Shown one piece after another: positions 37,784 to 47,261 of a stretch of 64,000 nucleotides of DNA (position 1 is its first letter; each line of letters starts with the position of its first letter). The stretch lies in the NCBI RefSeq assembly GCF_014596975.1, contig NZ_JACVXD010000003.1, forward strand, positions 186,001-250,000, written 5' to 3'. A program made the position numbers and the translations under genes. Under the pieces are notes generated by a model, which did not search any database, was not told the origin of the DNA, and saw only the letters and a list, made by a program, of their open reading frames with translations. The stretch comes from Aestuariibaculum marinum (GTDB taxonomy: Bacteria > Bacteroidota > Bacteroidia > Flavobacteriales > Flavobacteriaceae).

Positions 37784-38962
37784 ATGAGTCAAGAAGTTTC
37801 TAAACGCTACGCACAACGCGGAGTTTCGGCATCGAAAGAAGATGTACATAATGCAATTAAAAACATTGATAAAGGGCTGTTTCCTAAGGCTTTTTGTAAA
37901 ATTGTTCCAGACTATTTAACAAACGACGAGGATTACTGCTTAATCATGCATGCCGATGGCGCAGGAACAAAATCATCTTTGGCTTATATGTATTGGAAAG
38001 AAACCGGAGATCTTTCGGTTTGGAAAGGTATTGCTCAGGATGCTTTAATTATGAATATTGATGATTTATTATGTGTTGGAGCAACCGACAATATCATGCT
38101 ATCATCAACTATTGGTAGAAATAAAAACCTGATTCCTGGAGAAGTAATTTCAGCAATCATTAACGGAACAGAAGAGTTAATTGAAGAATTAAAGTCTTTT
38201 GGTGTAACCATTCATTCAACTGGAGGTGAAACTGCAGATGTTGGGGATTTAGTGCGTACCATTATTGTGGATTCTACGGTTACAGCACGTATGAAACGCA
38301 GCGATGTGGTTGATAATGCAAATATTCAGGCTGGCGATGTTATCGTTGGTTTAGAAAGTTTTGGTCAGGCGACTTACGAGAAATCGTATAACGGTGGTAT
38401 GGGAAGTAATGGGTTAACATCAGCCAGACACGATGTATTCAATAATTACTTAGCTAAAAAATACCCTGAAAGTTTTGATGCTTCGGTGCCAGAGGATTTA
38501 GTGTATTCTGGTAATGTAAAATTAACCGATGCAGTTGAAGATTCTCCAATTGATGCCGGTCAGTTAGTATTATCGCCAACACGTACTTATGCACCAATCA
38601 TCAAGAAAATTTTATCAGAATACAATAGCGATAAAGTGCATGGTATGGTGCACTGTTCGGGTGGAGCTCAAACTAAAATTCTTCATTTTGTAGATCAGTT
38701 CCATATTGTTAAAGATAATATGTTCCCAATTCCGCCTTTATTCAAGTTGATACAAGAGCAGAGTAAAACCGATTGGAAAGAAATGTACCAGGTATTTAAC
38801 TGTGGACATAGAATGGAGTTATATGTATCTCCTGAAATAGCAGAAGACATCATTAAAATTTCGAAATCATTTAATGTAAATGCACAAATAATAGGTCGGG
38901 TAGAGGCTTCAGAAACCAAAAAGCTTACAATAAAAAGTGAGTATGGTGAGTTTAACTACTAA
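37784..38962 (+). CDS. purM: Phosphoribosylformylglycinamidine cyclo-ligase (AIR synthase)
   Basis: A 392-residue protein of the PurM/AIR-synthase family that closes the imidazole ring in step five of purine synthesis. MSQEVSKRYAQRGVSASKEDV is the natural start and includes the family N-terminal ATP-site region. HADGAGTKSSLAY, STGGETADVGDL and the ATP-binding-fold segments with a GHRMELYV ending are visible. The length matches the longer Bacteroidota form. I rejected the upstream ATG at 37709 because a terminator and a promoter lie between the two. Cytosolic. Confidence 0.92.
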   Translation: MSQEVSKRYAQRGVSASKEDVHNAIKNIDKGLFPKAFCKIVPDYLTNDEDYCLIMHADGAGTKSSLAYMYWKETGDLSVWKGIAQDALIMNIDDLLCVGATDNIMLSSTIGRNKNLIPGEVISAIINGTEELIEELKSFGVTIHSTGGETADVGDLVRTIIVDSTVTARMKRSDVVDNANIQAGDVIVGLESFGQATYEKSYNGGMGSNGLTSARHDVFNNYLAKKYPESFDASVPEDLVYSGNVKLTDAVEDSPIDAGQLVLSPTRTYAPIIKKILSEYNSDKVHGMVHCSGGAQTKILHFVDQFHIVKDNMFPIPPLFKLIQEQSKTDWKEMYQVFNCGHRMELYVSPEIAEDIIKISKSFNVNAQIIGRVEASETKKLTIKSEYGEFNY

Positions 38963-39097
38963 ACTTTTTATTCAATGTCGTTGAAATGGAACGGTTATTG
39001 ATGACAAGTGTATTTTATTAAAGTAAACTAACACAGCTAGTAAAATAAACATCCATATAAAGGTATGTTGCTTTTTATGAGCATTATGTAATGGCAC

Positions 39098-40057
39098 ATG
39101 AAAAACATTGTATTAATAATTTTTTGTTTCTTTTTTCAAATTATTTCAGCACAACCAGATTCATTATTCTTAAAAATTAAACCAGAGAAATACGAAGGCC
39201 CGCAGTGGGTGCAAAAAAACAAAGCTACGGTAGATTTAAGCGAGGTGGCTTTTGTAAACTGGAATGCTGGGGGTACAAATTCTATTAGTGGTTTATTAGG
39301 GTTTGAAACGTCGGCTAATTATTCCGATAAATATTTTAACTGGAAAAATAATGCTGTGCTTCGTGTGGGGATGAATAAACAGGAATCGACAGAATTGAGG
39401 AAAACCGATGATTTATTTGAAATCAATTCTAACATCGGTTATCAACCCAACGATAATTCCAACTGGTTTTATTCTGCGCGTCTTAATTTTAAAACCCAAT
39501 TATTTAATGGTTATAAATATCCTAATAAGGATAATCCTATATCGCGTTTTATGGCACCGGGTTACCTCTTCTTTGGGGGAGGTATGGAATATGGTAAGAA
39601 TATAGATAAAACATCACTTTATTTTTCACCAGTCACAATGAAAGCGACCTTCGTACTTGATGAAGATTTAGCCAATGCTGGGAAATTTGGTGTAGAGCCG
39701 GGGGTTTACGATTCAGAGGGAAATTTATTAGTGCCAGGAAAGCGTGTGCGTCGTGAGGTTGGTATTCTTGTGACCAACAGTTATGAAATGGAAGTGGCTC
39801 AAAATATAAAGGCAAAACATCAGTTAAGTTTATATTCAGATTATATCAATAATTTTGGTAATGTGGATATCGATTGGAGCTTAGATTTTGATTTTAAGGT
39901 TAACAACTTTATTAGAGCTACTCTTGGTTCGCATATTCGTTACGACGATGATATTAAAACTCAAGAAGAAACAGATGTAGAGGGCGAGTATGCCGAAGCT
40001 GGAGCAAAGATTCAGTGGAAGCAATTCTTGGGTATTGGGTTTGCTGTAGATTTTTAG
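39098..40057 (+). CDS. DUF3078 domain outer-membrane protein
   Basis: A 319-residue exported protein (signal ending IISAQ) of the DUF3078 family. The characteristic VDLSEVAFVNWNAGGTNSISG segment and alternating amphipathic strands through to the C-terminal IGFAVDF suggest a beta-barrel with a terminal Phe, so it is probably an outer-membrane protein. The family is widespread in Bacteroidota with no known function. It stands alone, 135 nt after purM and followed by a run of 19 T. Confidence 0.8.
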   Translation: MKNIVLIIFCFFFQIISAQPDSLFLKIKPEKYEGPQWVQKNKATVDLSEVAFVNWNAGGTNSISGLLGFETSANYSDKYFNWKNNAVLRVGMNKQESTELRKTDDLFEINSNIGYQPNDNSNWFYSARLNFKTQLFNGYKYPNKDNPISRFMAPGYLFFGGGMEYGKNIDKTSLYFSPVTMKATFVLDEDLANAGKFGVEPGVYDSEGNLLVPGKRVRREVGILVTNSYEMEVAQNIKAKHQLSLYSDYINNFGNVDIDWSLDFDFKVNNFIRATLGSHIRYDDDIKTQEETDVEGEYAEAGAKIQWKQFLGIGFAVDF

Positions 40058-40347
40058 GTTTTTTTTTTTTTTTTTTTCGATAATTACTGAAATTTTTGAT
40101 TAAAATTACTTCGTAATTAGTAGAAAACACGATACTTTTTTCTTTAGATTTTGTAGTTTTTCGCATTTTACAAGGTTTGAATAATGTTTCAAAAATTTGT
40201 TAACTTTTTATTGTTGATAAATTTACAAAACTATAATAGTCAATAAGTTGCGTTTTTTTATTGAAAACTTTATGATTTTTATCATGTTTTAGTTTGGAGA
40301 TTTTTTACGTTATTTGTGGTGTAGAACAAGTAAAAACTTCCATTCCT
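40058..40347. other. Intergenic region with T19 homopolymer, upstream of the class II RNR
   Basis: This 290-bp stretch begins with a run of 19 T (40059-40077) straight after the DUF3078 stop codon. It also has a small hairpin, AATTAC (40104-40109) with GTAATT (40113-40118). No gene is seen. No cobalamin riboswitch could be recognised: there is no B12-box-like GCCACTG, although the downstream enzyme needs B12. Confidence 0.5.
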
Positions 40348-42906
40348 ATGCCTGTAGAAACACAAACTCACCAAAAGCCAACAACTTACACTCAAGACGA
40401 AGCATTCGAAGCTTCAAAAATCTATTTTAAAGGGGACGATTTAGCTGCCCGTGTTTGGATTAATAAATATGCCTTAAAGGATTCAGAAGGTAATTTATAC
40501 GAGAAAACGCCTAACGATATGCACCGTCGTATCGCTAAGGAAATTGCAAGAATTGAAAGTAATTATGCTAACCCACTTTCCGAAGAGCAAATTTTCGATT
40601 TAATCAAAGATTTTAAATATATCGTACCACAAGGAAGCCCTATGGCAGGTATTGGTAATCCGTATCAAACAGCATCGTTATCTAATTGCTTTGTTATTGG
40701 TAATTCAGGAGAGTCTGATTCTTATGGTGGTATAATGAAGATAGACCAGGAGCAGGTGCAGTTAATGAAGCGCCGTGGAGGGGTTGGTCACGATTTATCG
40801 CACATCAGGCCAAAAGGTTCTCCTGTAAAAAATTCAGCGTTAACCTCTACGGGAATTGTGCCTTTTATGGAGCGTTATTCAAATTCTACACGAGAGGTGG
40901 CACAAGATGGTCGCCGTGGAGCTTTAATGTTGTCGGTGTCTATTAATCATCCGGACTCAGAAGATTTTATTGATGCAAAATTAGAGCAGGGAAAAGTTAC
41001 AGGTGCGAATGTGTCGGTAAGAATTGATGATGCTTTTATGAAAGCTGTTAAGGCGGATGGAGAATATGTTCAGAAATACCCAATTTTCAGTGAAAACCCA
41101 AAATATAGTAAAACCATTCAGGCCACCGATGTTTGGAAGAAAATTGTACATAATGCATGGAAATCTGCCGAGCCGGGGATTTTGTTCTGGGACACGGTAA
41201 TTAATGAGTCTGTGCCAGATTGTTATGCAGATTTAGGCTATAAAACCGTATCTACAAACCCATGTGGGGAGATTCCGTTATGTCCTTACGATTCTTGTCG
41301 TTTATTGGCAATTAACTTATTGTCTTACGTAGAGAATCCGTTTACGACGCACGCTAAATTCAATTTCGATTTATTTAAGCAGCATGCAGCTATAGCGCAA
41401 CGAATGATGGATGACATCATCGATTTAGAGTTAGAGAAAATCGATGTGGTTTTAGAAAAAATTGATAACGATCCTGAATTAGATGAGGTGAAAGCTGTTG
41501 AGCGTAACCTATGGTTAAATATTAAAAAGAAAGCTGAAGAAGGAAGACGTACAGGTATTGGTATTACTGCCGAAGGCGATATGTTAGCTGCTTTAGGTAT
41601 TCAATACGGAAGTGAAGCCGGTAATGCTTTTTCTTTAGAGGTGCATAAAACCTTGTGTTTAGAAGTGTATCGTGCTTCAGTTTACACGGCTAAAGAGCGT
41701 GGTGCTTTTGCAATTTATAATTCAGAAAGAGAGAAAAACAATCCGTTAATTCAGCGTATCAAGAATGAAGACGAGAAGTTATATTACGATATGTTGGAAT
41801 ACGGACGTAGAAATATTGCTTTATTAACCATTGCGCCAACAGGAACAACAAGTTTAATGACGCAAACATCGTCTGGTATTGAACCTGTATTTATGCCGGT
41901 TTACAAACGTAGAAGAAAAGTAAACCCTAACGATAAAAACGTGCGTGTCGATTTTGTTGATGAAGTAGGTGACTCTTGGGAAGAATATGTGGTATTCCAT
42001 CATCGTTTTAAACAATGGATGGAAGTTAATGGTATCGATACCAGTAAGAACTTTACACAGGAAGAGTTAGACGAATTAATCCAAAAGTCACCCTACTACA
42101 AAGCAACATCAAATGATGTAGACTGGTTGAGTAAAGTGAGCATGCAGGGTGCGATTCAAAAATGGGTAGACCACTCGATTAGTGTAACCATCAACTTACC
42201 AAACGATGTCTCTGAAGATTTAGTAGGAGAATTATACCTTAAAGCCTGGGAAGTAGGTTGTAAGGGGGTAACTGTTTATCGTGATGGATCGCGTTCTGGG
42301 GTTTTAATTTCGAATGACGAAAAGAAGGAAACCGAGAATTCGGAGGTATTAACAACATTCCCGGTAAAACGTCCGGAAGTTTTGGAAGCCGATGTTGTGA
42401 GATTCCAAAACAATAAAGAAAAGTGGATTGCTTTTATTGGTTTGATCGACGGTAAACCATATGAGATTTTTACAGGTTTAGCTGATGATGAAGATGGTAT
42501 TTTAATTCCGCGTTGGGTAAATGAGGGCTTAATCATTAAAGGTAAAAATGAAGACGGAACCAAACGTTACGATTTCCAATATAAAAACAAAAGAGGTTAT
42601 AAGACGACTATTGAAGGACTATCTTATAAATTCAATCCAGAATTCTGGAACTATGCGAAGTTAATTTCAAGTACGTTACGTCATGGTATGCCAATAGATA
42701 AAGTGGTGGACTTAATCAATAGTTTACAATTAGATAATGCGTCTATTAATACCTGGAAAAATGGTGTGGTTCGTGCGGTAAAACGTTACGTTGAAGATGG
42801 CACCGAGGCTAAAGGACATGTTTGCGATAACTGTAAATCTAAAAACTTAGTGTATCAGGAAGGCTGTTTAACTTGTACAGATTGTGGCTCCTCAAAATGT
42901 GGATAA
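40348..42906 (+). CDS. nrdJ: Adenosylcobalamin-dependent ribonucleoside-diphosphate reductase (class II)
   Basis: About 852 residues. The N-terminal half has the ribonucleotide-reductase barrel with SLSNCFVIG, RRGGVGHDLS, STNPCGEIPLCPYDSCR (substrate and active-site Cys/Glu) and APTGTTSLM. The C-terminus ends in a zinc-ribbon-like CDNCKSKN and CTDCGSSKCG with the redox Cys pair. These are hallmarks of the B12-dependent form, which works with or without oxygen. I chose the ATG at 40348 (MPVETQTHQ) over a TTG at 40294 because the upstream extension is not family-like. It does not sit beside other nrd genes. Confidence 0.93.
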   Translation: MPVETQTHQKPTTYTQDEAFEASKIYFKGDDLAARVWINKYALKDSEGNLYEKTPNDMHRRIAKEIARIESNYANPLSEEQIFDLIKDFKYIVPQGSPMAGIGNPYQTASLSNCFVIGNSGESDSYGGIMKIDQEQVQLMKRRGGVGHDLSHIRPKGSPVKNSALTSTGIVPFMERYSNSTREVAQDGRRGALMLSVSINHPDSEDFIDAKLEQGKVTGANVSVRIDDAFMKAVKADGEYVQKYPIFSENPKYSKTIQATDVWKKIVHNAWKSAEPGILFWDTVINESVPDCYADLGYKTVSTNPCGEIPLCPYDSCRLLAINLLSYVENPFTTHAKFNFDLFKQHAAIAQRMMDDIIDLELEKIDVVLEKIDNDPELDEVKAVERNLWLNIKKKAEEGRRTGIGITAEGDMLAALGIQYGSEAGNAFSLEVHKTLCLEVYRASVYTAKERGAFAIYNSEREKNNPLIQRIKNEDEKLYYDMLEYGRRNIALLTIAPTGTTSLMTQTSSGIEPVFMPVYKRRRKVNPNDKNVRVDFVDEVGDSWEEYVVFHHRFKQWMEVNGIDTSKNFTQEELDELIQKSPYYKATSNDVDWLSKVSMQGAIQKWVDHSISVTINLPNDVSEDLVGELYLKAWEVGCKGVTVYRDGSRSGVLISNDEKKETENSEVLTTFPVKRPEVLEADVVRFQNNKEKWIAFIGLIDGKPYEIFTGLADDEDGILIPRWVNEGLIIKGKNEDGTKRYDFQYKNKRGYKTTIEGLSYKFNPEFWNYAKLISSTLRHGMPIDKVVDLINSLQLDNASINTWKNGVVRAVKRYVEDGTEAKGHVCDNCKSKNLVYQEGCLTCTDCGSSKCG

Positions 42907-42930
42907 AAGAATTTTAAAATAAAGAATTTA

Positions 42931-42956
42931 AAGGAAGTCGGAAGGCTTCCTTTTTT
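42931..42956. terminator. Terminator shared by nrdJ and the convergent ABC gene
   Basis: A 7-bp stem AAGGAAG (42931-42937) with CTTCCTT (42946-42952) and a T run on the plus strand. The last bases overlap the stop codon of the ABC ATPase gene. Confidence 0.7.
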
Positions 42957-43620
42957 ATTGGTTGAGAGTTCCCATACTAAGATAGTTATAGGTTTCTAAT
43001 TCTTCAAGATTCTTTATTGACTTTGAAGTGCCGTTAAAGATTAGGTATAAGTTATCTGAAACATCAATGACGTCGTTATATCTATGATCGGTTATTATAA
43101 TTATTTTGTTTTGTTTCTCTTCATTAATAAGCGTTTTAACATGTTCAATCATTAGAGGAGATATACCGTTAAAAGGTTCGTCCAATAATACAATATCACA
43201 ATGCTTTTTAAGGATTAAATAAATTTCTATAAAGCGTCGTTCACCTCCAGATAATTGATTAAAGTGTTTGTCTTTAAATTTATAAAATTCAGGAAATGCC
43301 TTGGCAAATTCAACCCAATTAACTTTAAATAAATTAAAAATAGATATAATTTTTTTTCGATTTGGAATAAAGTCATGCTGAGGAAGGAAAGCGACTGTTT
43401 TACTTAGAAATAGAGCTTTTAAAATGTGGGTTCCGTTTATTCGTAATAGTTTGTATTTTGGAGAAAGCGAACCAAAAATAATATTTAAAATACAACTTTT
43501 TCCTGAGCCGTTACGTCCTAAAATACCTGTGACTTTTCCTTTTTCCGCCCTTAAATAAGTGGATCCCAAAATGCGTTTCCTTTTAAAATAAAGCTCAACA
43601 TTGTCTAATTCCAGAACCAC
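42955..43620 (-). CDS. ABC transporter ATP-binding protein
   Basis: A 221-residue cytosolic ATPase with a complete set of ABC motifs: Walker A GRNGSGKS (about residues 34-41), a Q-loop region FLPQHD, signature LSGGERR and Walker B DIVLLDEPF, then a TDHRY switch His. It overlaps by 16 nt a small membrane-protein gene on the same strand, and no ordinary permease is nearby. The pair may form a minimal transporter or a regulatory ATPase system. Substrate unknown. Confidence 0.85.
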   Translation of the reverse strand: MVLELDNVELYFKRKRILGSTYLRAEKGKVTGILGRNGSGKSCILNIIFGSLSPKYKLLRINGTHILKALFLSKTVAFLPQHDFIPNRKKIISIFNLFKVNWVEFAKAFPEFYKFKDKHFNQLSGGERRFIEIYLILKKHCDIVLLDEPFNGISPLMIEHVKTLINEEKQNKIIIITDHRYNDVIDVSDNLYLIFNGTSKSIKNLEELETYNYLSMGTLNQ

Positions 43621-43907
43621 ATAAATAGATTTAAAATTAAAAATAGAAAAATAGTCACTGTAATATCGATAAGATAAAATATACCAAATAGTTTTAAAGA
43701 AGAAATGCCTAAGTTTTTATAAAACATCAATTTTTGTTTAGATGCGGTTTCAGATATGAAAAACCACAAAAAAGCAATTAAAAGTAGTTTAATAAAGATT
43801 ATAGGTGCTATTTGAAATAAAATTACAAACGATATGATATTTATTAAGGCAGACCAAGCAAGAAAAGGTCTGTAGAAATCTAAAATTACTTTTAGTTGAT
43901 GTATCAT
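43605..43907 (-). CDS. Small membrane protein paired with an ABC ATPase
   Basis: A 100-residue protein with three to four hydrophobic helices (about residues 15-33, 37-52 and 70-98) and short basic connections. Its start is 99 nt from the divergent prfA start, and its 3' end overlaps the ABC ATPase gene by 16 nt, which implies coupled translation. It is far smaller than any known ABC permease. I do not recognise a family. Confidence 0.65.
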   Translation of the reverse strand: MIHQLKVILDFYRPFLAWSALINIISFVILFQIAPIIFIKLLLIAFLWFFISETASKQKLMFYKNLGISSLKLFGIFYLIDITVTIFLFLILNLFMWFWN

Positions 43908-43981
43908 ATCTATCTTTAACGAAAATTAAAATTAATTATTTCAATTTTTGAACTCACGATTTATCAATTCATAAATTATCG

Positions 43982-43989
43982 TATTTTTG
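43982..43989 (+). promoter_or_regulatory. -7 promoter element of prfA
   Basis: TATTTTTG, 17 nt before the ATG of prfA. A TTG at a good -33 distance is not evident. Confidence 0.45.
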
Positions 43990-44006
43990 CGACACAATTT
44001 AATTAG

Positions 44007-45083
44007 ATGTTAGACAAATTACAAATAGTAAAGCAGCGTTTCGACGAGGTGAGTGATTTAATCATTCAGCCAGATATTATATCAGATCAAAAACGCTATG
44101 TACAACTTAATAAAGAATATAAAGACCTTAAGGTACTTGTTGAAAAGCGCGACGAGTATATTGAAGCGACTAATAATTTAGCAGAAGCCGAAGAAATCAT
44201 TGCAGATGGTAGCGATGCCGAAATGGTAGAAATGGCTAAAATGCAGTATGAAGAGTCTAAAGAGTTAATTCCTAAATTAGAAGATGAAATTAAGTTTCTT
44301 TTAATTCCAAAAGACCCTGAAGATGCTAAGAATGCTGTAGTCGAGTTACGTGCCGGAACAGGTGGTGATGAGGCTAGTATCTTTGCTGGAGATTTATTTA
44401 GAATGTACACTAAATACTGTGAAGGCAAAGGCTGGAAAGTAGATACGGTAGACTTTAGCGAAGGAACTAACGGTGGTTTTAAAGAAATTCAGTTTGAGGT
44501 GTCTGGTGAAGATGTTTATGGAACTTTAAAATTTGAAGCAGGGGTTCACCGTGTACAACGTGTGCCACAAACCGAAACACAAGGTCGCGTGCATACTAGT
44601 GCTGCAACGGTAATGGTTTTCCCGGAAGCCGAAGAGTTTGATGTGGAAATCAATCCTAAAGATGTACGTATCGATTACTTCTGTTCATCAGGTCCTGGTG
44701 GGCAGTCGGTAAACACAACCTATTCAGCGGTGCGTTTAACACACATCCCAACAGGATTAGTGGCGCAGTGTCAGGATCAAAAATCACAGCATAAGAATAA
44801 AGAAAAAGCCTTTAAAGTATTACGTTCTCGTTTATACGATTTAGAACTTGCTAAAAAGCAGGAGGAAGATGCTGCGAAACGTGGAAGTATGGTAACATCT
44901 GGTGACAGAAGTGCTAAGATTAGAACATATAACTACCCGCAGGGACGAGTAACAGATCATAGAATTGGTTTAACACTTTACGATTTAAGTAATATTGTAA
45001 ATGGTGATATTCAAAAAATAATTGATGAGTTACAATTGGCCGAAAACACTGAAAAGTTAAAAGCTAACGATAACGTAATTTAA
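44007..45083 (+). CDS. prfA: Peptide chain release factor 1
   Basis: A 358-residue release factor that reads UAA and UAG and triggers peptide release. The GGQ catalytic tripeptide is in SGPGGQSVN (about residue 230), and the codon-recognition region lies in the middle domain with [14 protein letters not shown]. The length and the absence of a frameshift site fit RF1 rather than RF2. Cytosolic. A terminator follows at once, then pyrF. Confidence 0.96.
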   Translation: MLDKLQIVKQRFDEVSDLIIQPDIISDQKRYVQLNKEYKDLKVLVEKRDEYIEATNNLAEAEEIIADGSDAEMVEMAKMQYEESKELIPKLEDEIKFLLIPKDPEDAKNAVVELRAGTGGDEASIFAGDLFRMYTKYCEGKGWKVDTVDFSEGTNGGFKEIQFEVSGEDVYGTLKFEAGVHRVQRVPQTETQGRVHTSAATVMVFPEAEEFDVEINPKDVRIDYFCSSGPGGQSVNTTYSAVRLTHIPTGLVAQCQDQKSQHKNKEKAFKVLRSRLYDLELAKKQEEDAAKRGSMVTSGDRSAKIRTYNYPQGRVTDHRIGLTLYDLSNIVNGDIQKIIDELQLAENTEKLKANDNVI

Positions 45084-45091
45084 AAATGAAT

Positions 45092-45114
45092 AGCCTCTTT
45101 AAGAGGCTTTTTTA
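45092..45114 (+). terminator. Terminator between prfA and pyrF
   Basis: The stem AGCCTC (45092-45097) pairs with GAGGCT (45103-45108), extendable by AT pairs, and a run of six T follows (45108-45113). Its end lies about 4 nt from the pyrF ATG, leaving no room for a promoter between them. Confidence 0.8.
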
Positions 45115-45117
45115 TAT

Positions 45118-45933
45118 ATGACAACAGCACAACTTGTAGAACAGATTAAGAAGAAGCAATCCTTTCTTTGTATTGGATTAGATGTCGATTTAAACAAAAT
45201 TCCGGAACATCTTTTAAAAGAAGAAGATCCTATCTTTGCTTTTAATAAAGCGATTATCGATGCAACGCATCATTTATGTGTAGCTTACAAGCCGAATACA
45301 GCATTTTATGAAGCCTATGGTTTAAAAGGCTGGAAGGCACTAGAAAAAACCATTAATTATTTAAATGAAAATCACCCGGAGATTTTCACAATTGCAGATG
45401 CCAAACGTGGTGATATAGGAAATACAAGTACGATGTATGCTAAAGCTTTTTTCGAGGATTTAGCGTTTGATTCTGTTACCGTGGCGCCTTACATGGGTAA
45501 AGATTCTGTAGAGCCATTTTTAGCATTTCAGGATAAGCATACCATTATGTTAGGATTAACATCGAATGCTGGAGCATTTGATTTTCAAACGAAATTAGTT
45601 GACGGTAAAGAGCTTTACAAAAAGGTTTTAGAAACCTCTAAGACTTGGAAAAATTCACAGAATTTAATGTATGTGGTTGGAGCCACTAAAGCAGAGTATT
45701 TAGCTGATATTCGTCAAATTATTCCAGACAGTTTCTTGTTAGTTCCTGGAGTAGGAGCGCAAGGTGGAAATTTACAAGACGTTTGTAAATACGGAATGAA
45801 TGATTCGGTAGGTTTGCTTATTAATTCTTCAAGAGGGATTATTTACGCATCTAAGGATGAAGATTATGCCCAAGTAGCTGCTGAAAAAGCTAAAGAACTG
45901 CAAGCTGAAATGGCTGAGATTCTTTCAGTTTAA
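45118..45933 (+). CDS. pyrF: Orotidine 5'-phosphate decarboxylase
   Basis: A 271-residue enzyme of the longer (type 2) OMP decarboxylase family, which makes UMP from OMP. The catalytic block [11 protein letters not shown] with its Lys and Asp residues is at about residues 94-104, and the phosphate-binding VPGVGAQGG and NSSRGI segments are present. Cytosolic. It starts 34 nt after prfA, directly behind a terminator hairpin, so its expression depends on a promoter inside prfA or on read-through. Confidence 0.95.
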   Translation: MTTAQLVEQIKKKQSFLCIGLDVDLNKIPEHLLKEEDPIFAFNKAIIDATHHLCVAYKPNTAFYEAYGLKGWKALEKTINYLNENHPEIFTIADAKRGDIGNTSTMYAKAFFEDLAFDSVTVAPYMGKDSVEPFLAFQDKHTIMLGLTSNAGAFDFQTKLVDGKELYKKVLETSKTWKNSQNLMYVVGATKAEYLADIRQIIPDSFLLVPGVGAQGGNLQDVCKYGMNDSVGLLINSSRGIIYASKDEDYAQVAAEKAKELQAEMAEILSV

Positions 45934-45966
45934 ATTTCAAAATAATATAAAATACGATAATTCGTT

Positions 45967-46776
45967 TTGGAGGTTTTAGATCAATTACAAAGAACAATTG
46001 AATTGAAAAGCACTCCAAAGCGAATTATTTCTTTAGTGCCCAGCCAAACCGAATTGTTATGCGATTTAGGTTTAGAAGAATCCCTTGTTGGGGTGACTAA
46101 GTTTTGTGTGCATCCACATCATATAACAACTAATGTGGCGGTAGTTGGAGGTACTAAGCAGGTTCATATCGATAGGATAAAAGCCTTAGAGCCCGATATC
46201 ATTCTGTGCAATAAGGAAGAAAATACCAAGGAAATTGTAGAGTCTTGTGAAACCATTTGTCCGGTTCACGTTTCTGATATTTACACGATAGCTGATAGTA
46301 TCGAACTTATAAAGCAATATGGTAATTTGTTTGATAAGCAAACTCAAGCTGAAGCTATATCTTCAAAAATAGCTGCTGAGGTTAGAGATTTTAAAGTCTT
46401 TTTAAAAGATAAGCAAGAATTGAAAGTGGCTTATTTTATCTGGAAATCACCTTGGATGGTGGCTGCAAATCATACTTTTATAAATCATCTTCTGGAATTA
46501 AATAAATTCACTAATGCTTTCCTTGAGCTAGAGCGTTATCCAGAAGTGTTTTTAGAAGCGTCGGGAGGATATGACGCTGTTGATTTGGTCTTGTTATCAA
46601 GTGAACCCTTTCCGTTTAAGGAAAAGCATAAAGATGAGGTGCAAGCATATTTTCCAAAAGCTAAAATTGTTTTAGCTGATGGAGAACTATTTTCCTGGTA
46701 CGGTTCTAGGTTACTAAAAGCATTTAAGTATTTTAAAATGCTCCGTTTAAATCTTGAGAATAATCTAGCTTGCTAG
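45967..46776 (+). CDS. Cytosolic BtuF/FepB-fold metal-chelate binding protein
   Basis: A 269-residue protein with a helical-backbone metal-receptor fold: TPKRIISLVPSQTELLCDLG, GGTKQVHIDRIKALEPDIIL and the later APLPKAKIV-like PKAKIVLADG region. Periplasmic relatives bind vitamin B12 or iron chelates for ABC import, but this one has no signal peptide and would be cytosolic. The start appears to be a TTG at 45967, because the frame opens only 9 nt upstream and no ATG is near. Two B12-dependent enzymes (nrdJ and icmF) flank the region, so a corrinoid-related role is tempting but unproven. Confidence 0.78.
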   Translation: MEVLDQLQRTIELKSTPKRIISLVPSQTELLCDLGLEESLVGVTKFCVHPHHITTNVAVVGGTKQVHIDRIKALEPDIILCNKEENTKEIVESCETICPVHVSDIYTIADSIELIKQYGNLFDKQTQAEAISSKIAAEVRDFKVFLKDKQELKVAYFIWKSPWMVAANHTFINHLLELNKFTNAFLELERYPEVFLEASGGYDAVDLVLLSSEPFPFKEKHKDEVQAYFPKAKIVLADGELFSWYGSRLLKAFKYFKMLRLNLENNLAC

Positions 46777-46879
46777 TATCATCTACAAAATTTTCAACTT
46801 TACGCTCTAATTCTTTTAAGCTGATTAACTTGTTTAGGTTTGGCTTAATTCTTCCGACTTTACAAAATTGTGTACTCAT
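46733..46879 (-). CDS. Small ORF of 48 residues, antisense to the end of the BtuF-fold gene
   Basis: Minus-strand ATG at 46877-46879, stop at 46733-46735. The peptide starts MSTQFCKVGRIKPNLNKLI and has a helical, charged middle with no signal peptide. The last 44 bp overlap the 3' end of the plus-strand gene. It lies upstream of nothing on its own strand. Coding status is uncertain, but the composition looks protein-like. Confidence 0.35.
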   Translation of the reverse strand: MSTQFCKVGRIKPNLNKLISLKELERKVENFVDDTSKLDYSQDLNGAF

Positions 46880-46954
46880 AACTTGTTTTTTTATAAAGTA
46901 CGTGATTTTGTGTGGTTTAGATGTAAGGTAATCGTTAAATAAATGATAAATACG

Positions 46955-47152
46955 TTAAACTAAAGTTTTTTGATGCTCTCTAGCTAAATATTTTAAACGA
47001 TTTAATTTATTAAGAAGTTTGATGGCCATATATTCAGAAATATCACTTTGTGCAGAATCTGTCTGGCGTAAGTTATACGCTTGTTCCATTAAAAGCTTAT
47101 ACTTATTTTTAAGCTTCTCCTGATCGATTCGTATGCGGTCAAGTCTATCCAT
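46955..47152 (-). CDS. Small helical protein of 65 residues
   Basis: A 65-residue cytosolic protein rich in Lys, Arg, Leu and Gln that should fold as two long helices, probably a coiled coil (DRIRIDQEKLKNKYKLLMEQ at the start). It resembles short uncharacterised proteins common in Flavobacteriaceae. It ends 57 nt past the next terminator on the minus strand. Function unknown. Confidence 0.6.
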   Translation of the reverse strand: MDRLDRIRIDQEKLKNKYKLLMEQAYNLRQTDSAQSDISEYMAIKLLNKLNRLKYLAREHQKTLV

Positions 47153-47205
47153 TGATAACTGAATTTCAGATAGTTAAATATACATTTTTTATCTAATAAA
47201 AAAAA

Positions 47206-47239
47206 AAATCCGATAATTATTTTATTAACCATCGGATTT
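47206..47239 (-). terminator. Terminator of the DUF4197 gene
   Basis: A 9-bp stem AAATCCGAT (47206-47214) with ATCGGATTT (47231-47239) and a 16-nt AT loop. A long T run follows on the minus strand, 23 nt past the stop at 47262. Confidence 0.85.
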
Positions 47240-47261
47240 GTATTGAAAACATTGGTGTTTT

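Noticed and set aside
40058..40347. Cobalamin riboswitch before the B12-dependent ribonucleotide reductase
   Set aside because: No B12-box or multi-stem fold could be drawn; the region is AT-rich with only one tiny hairpin.
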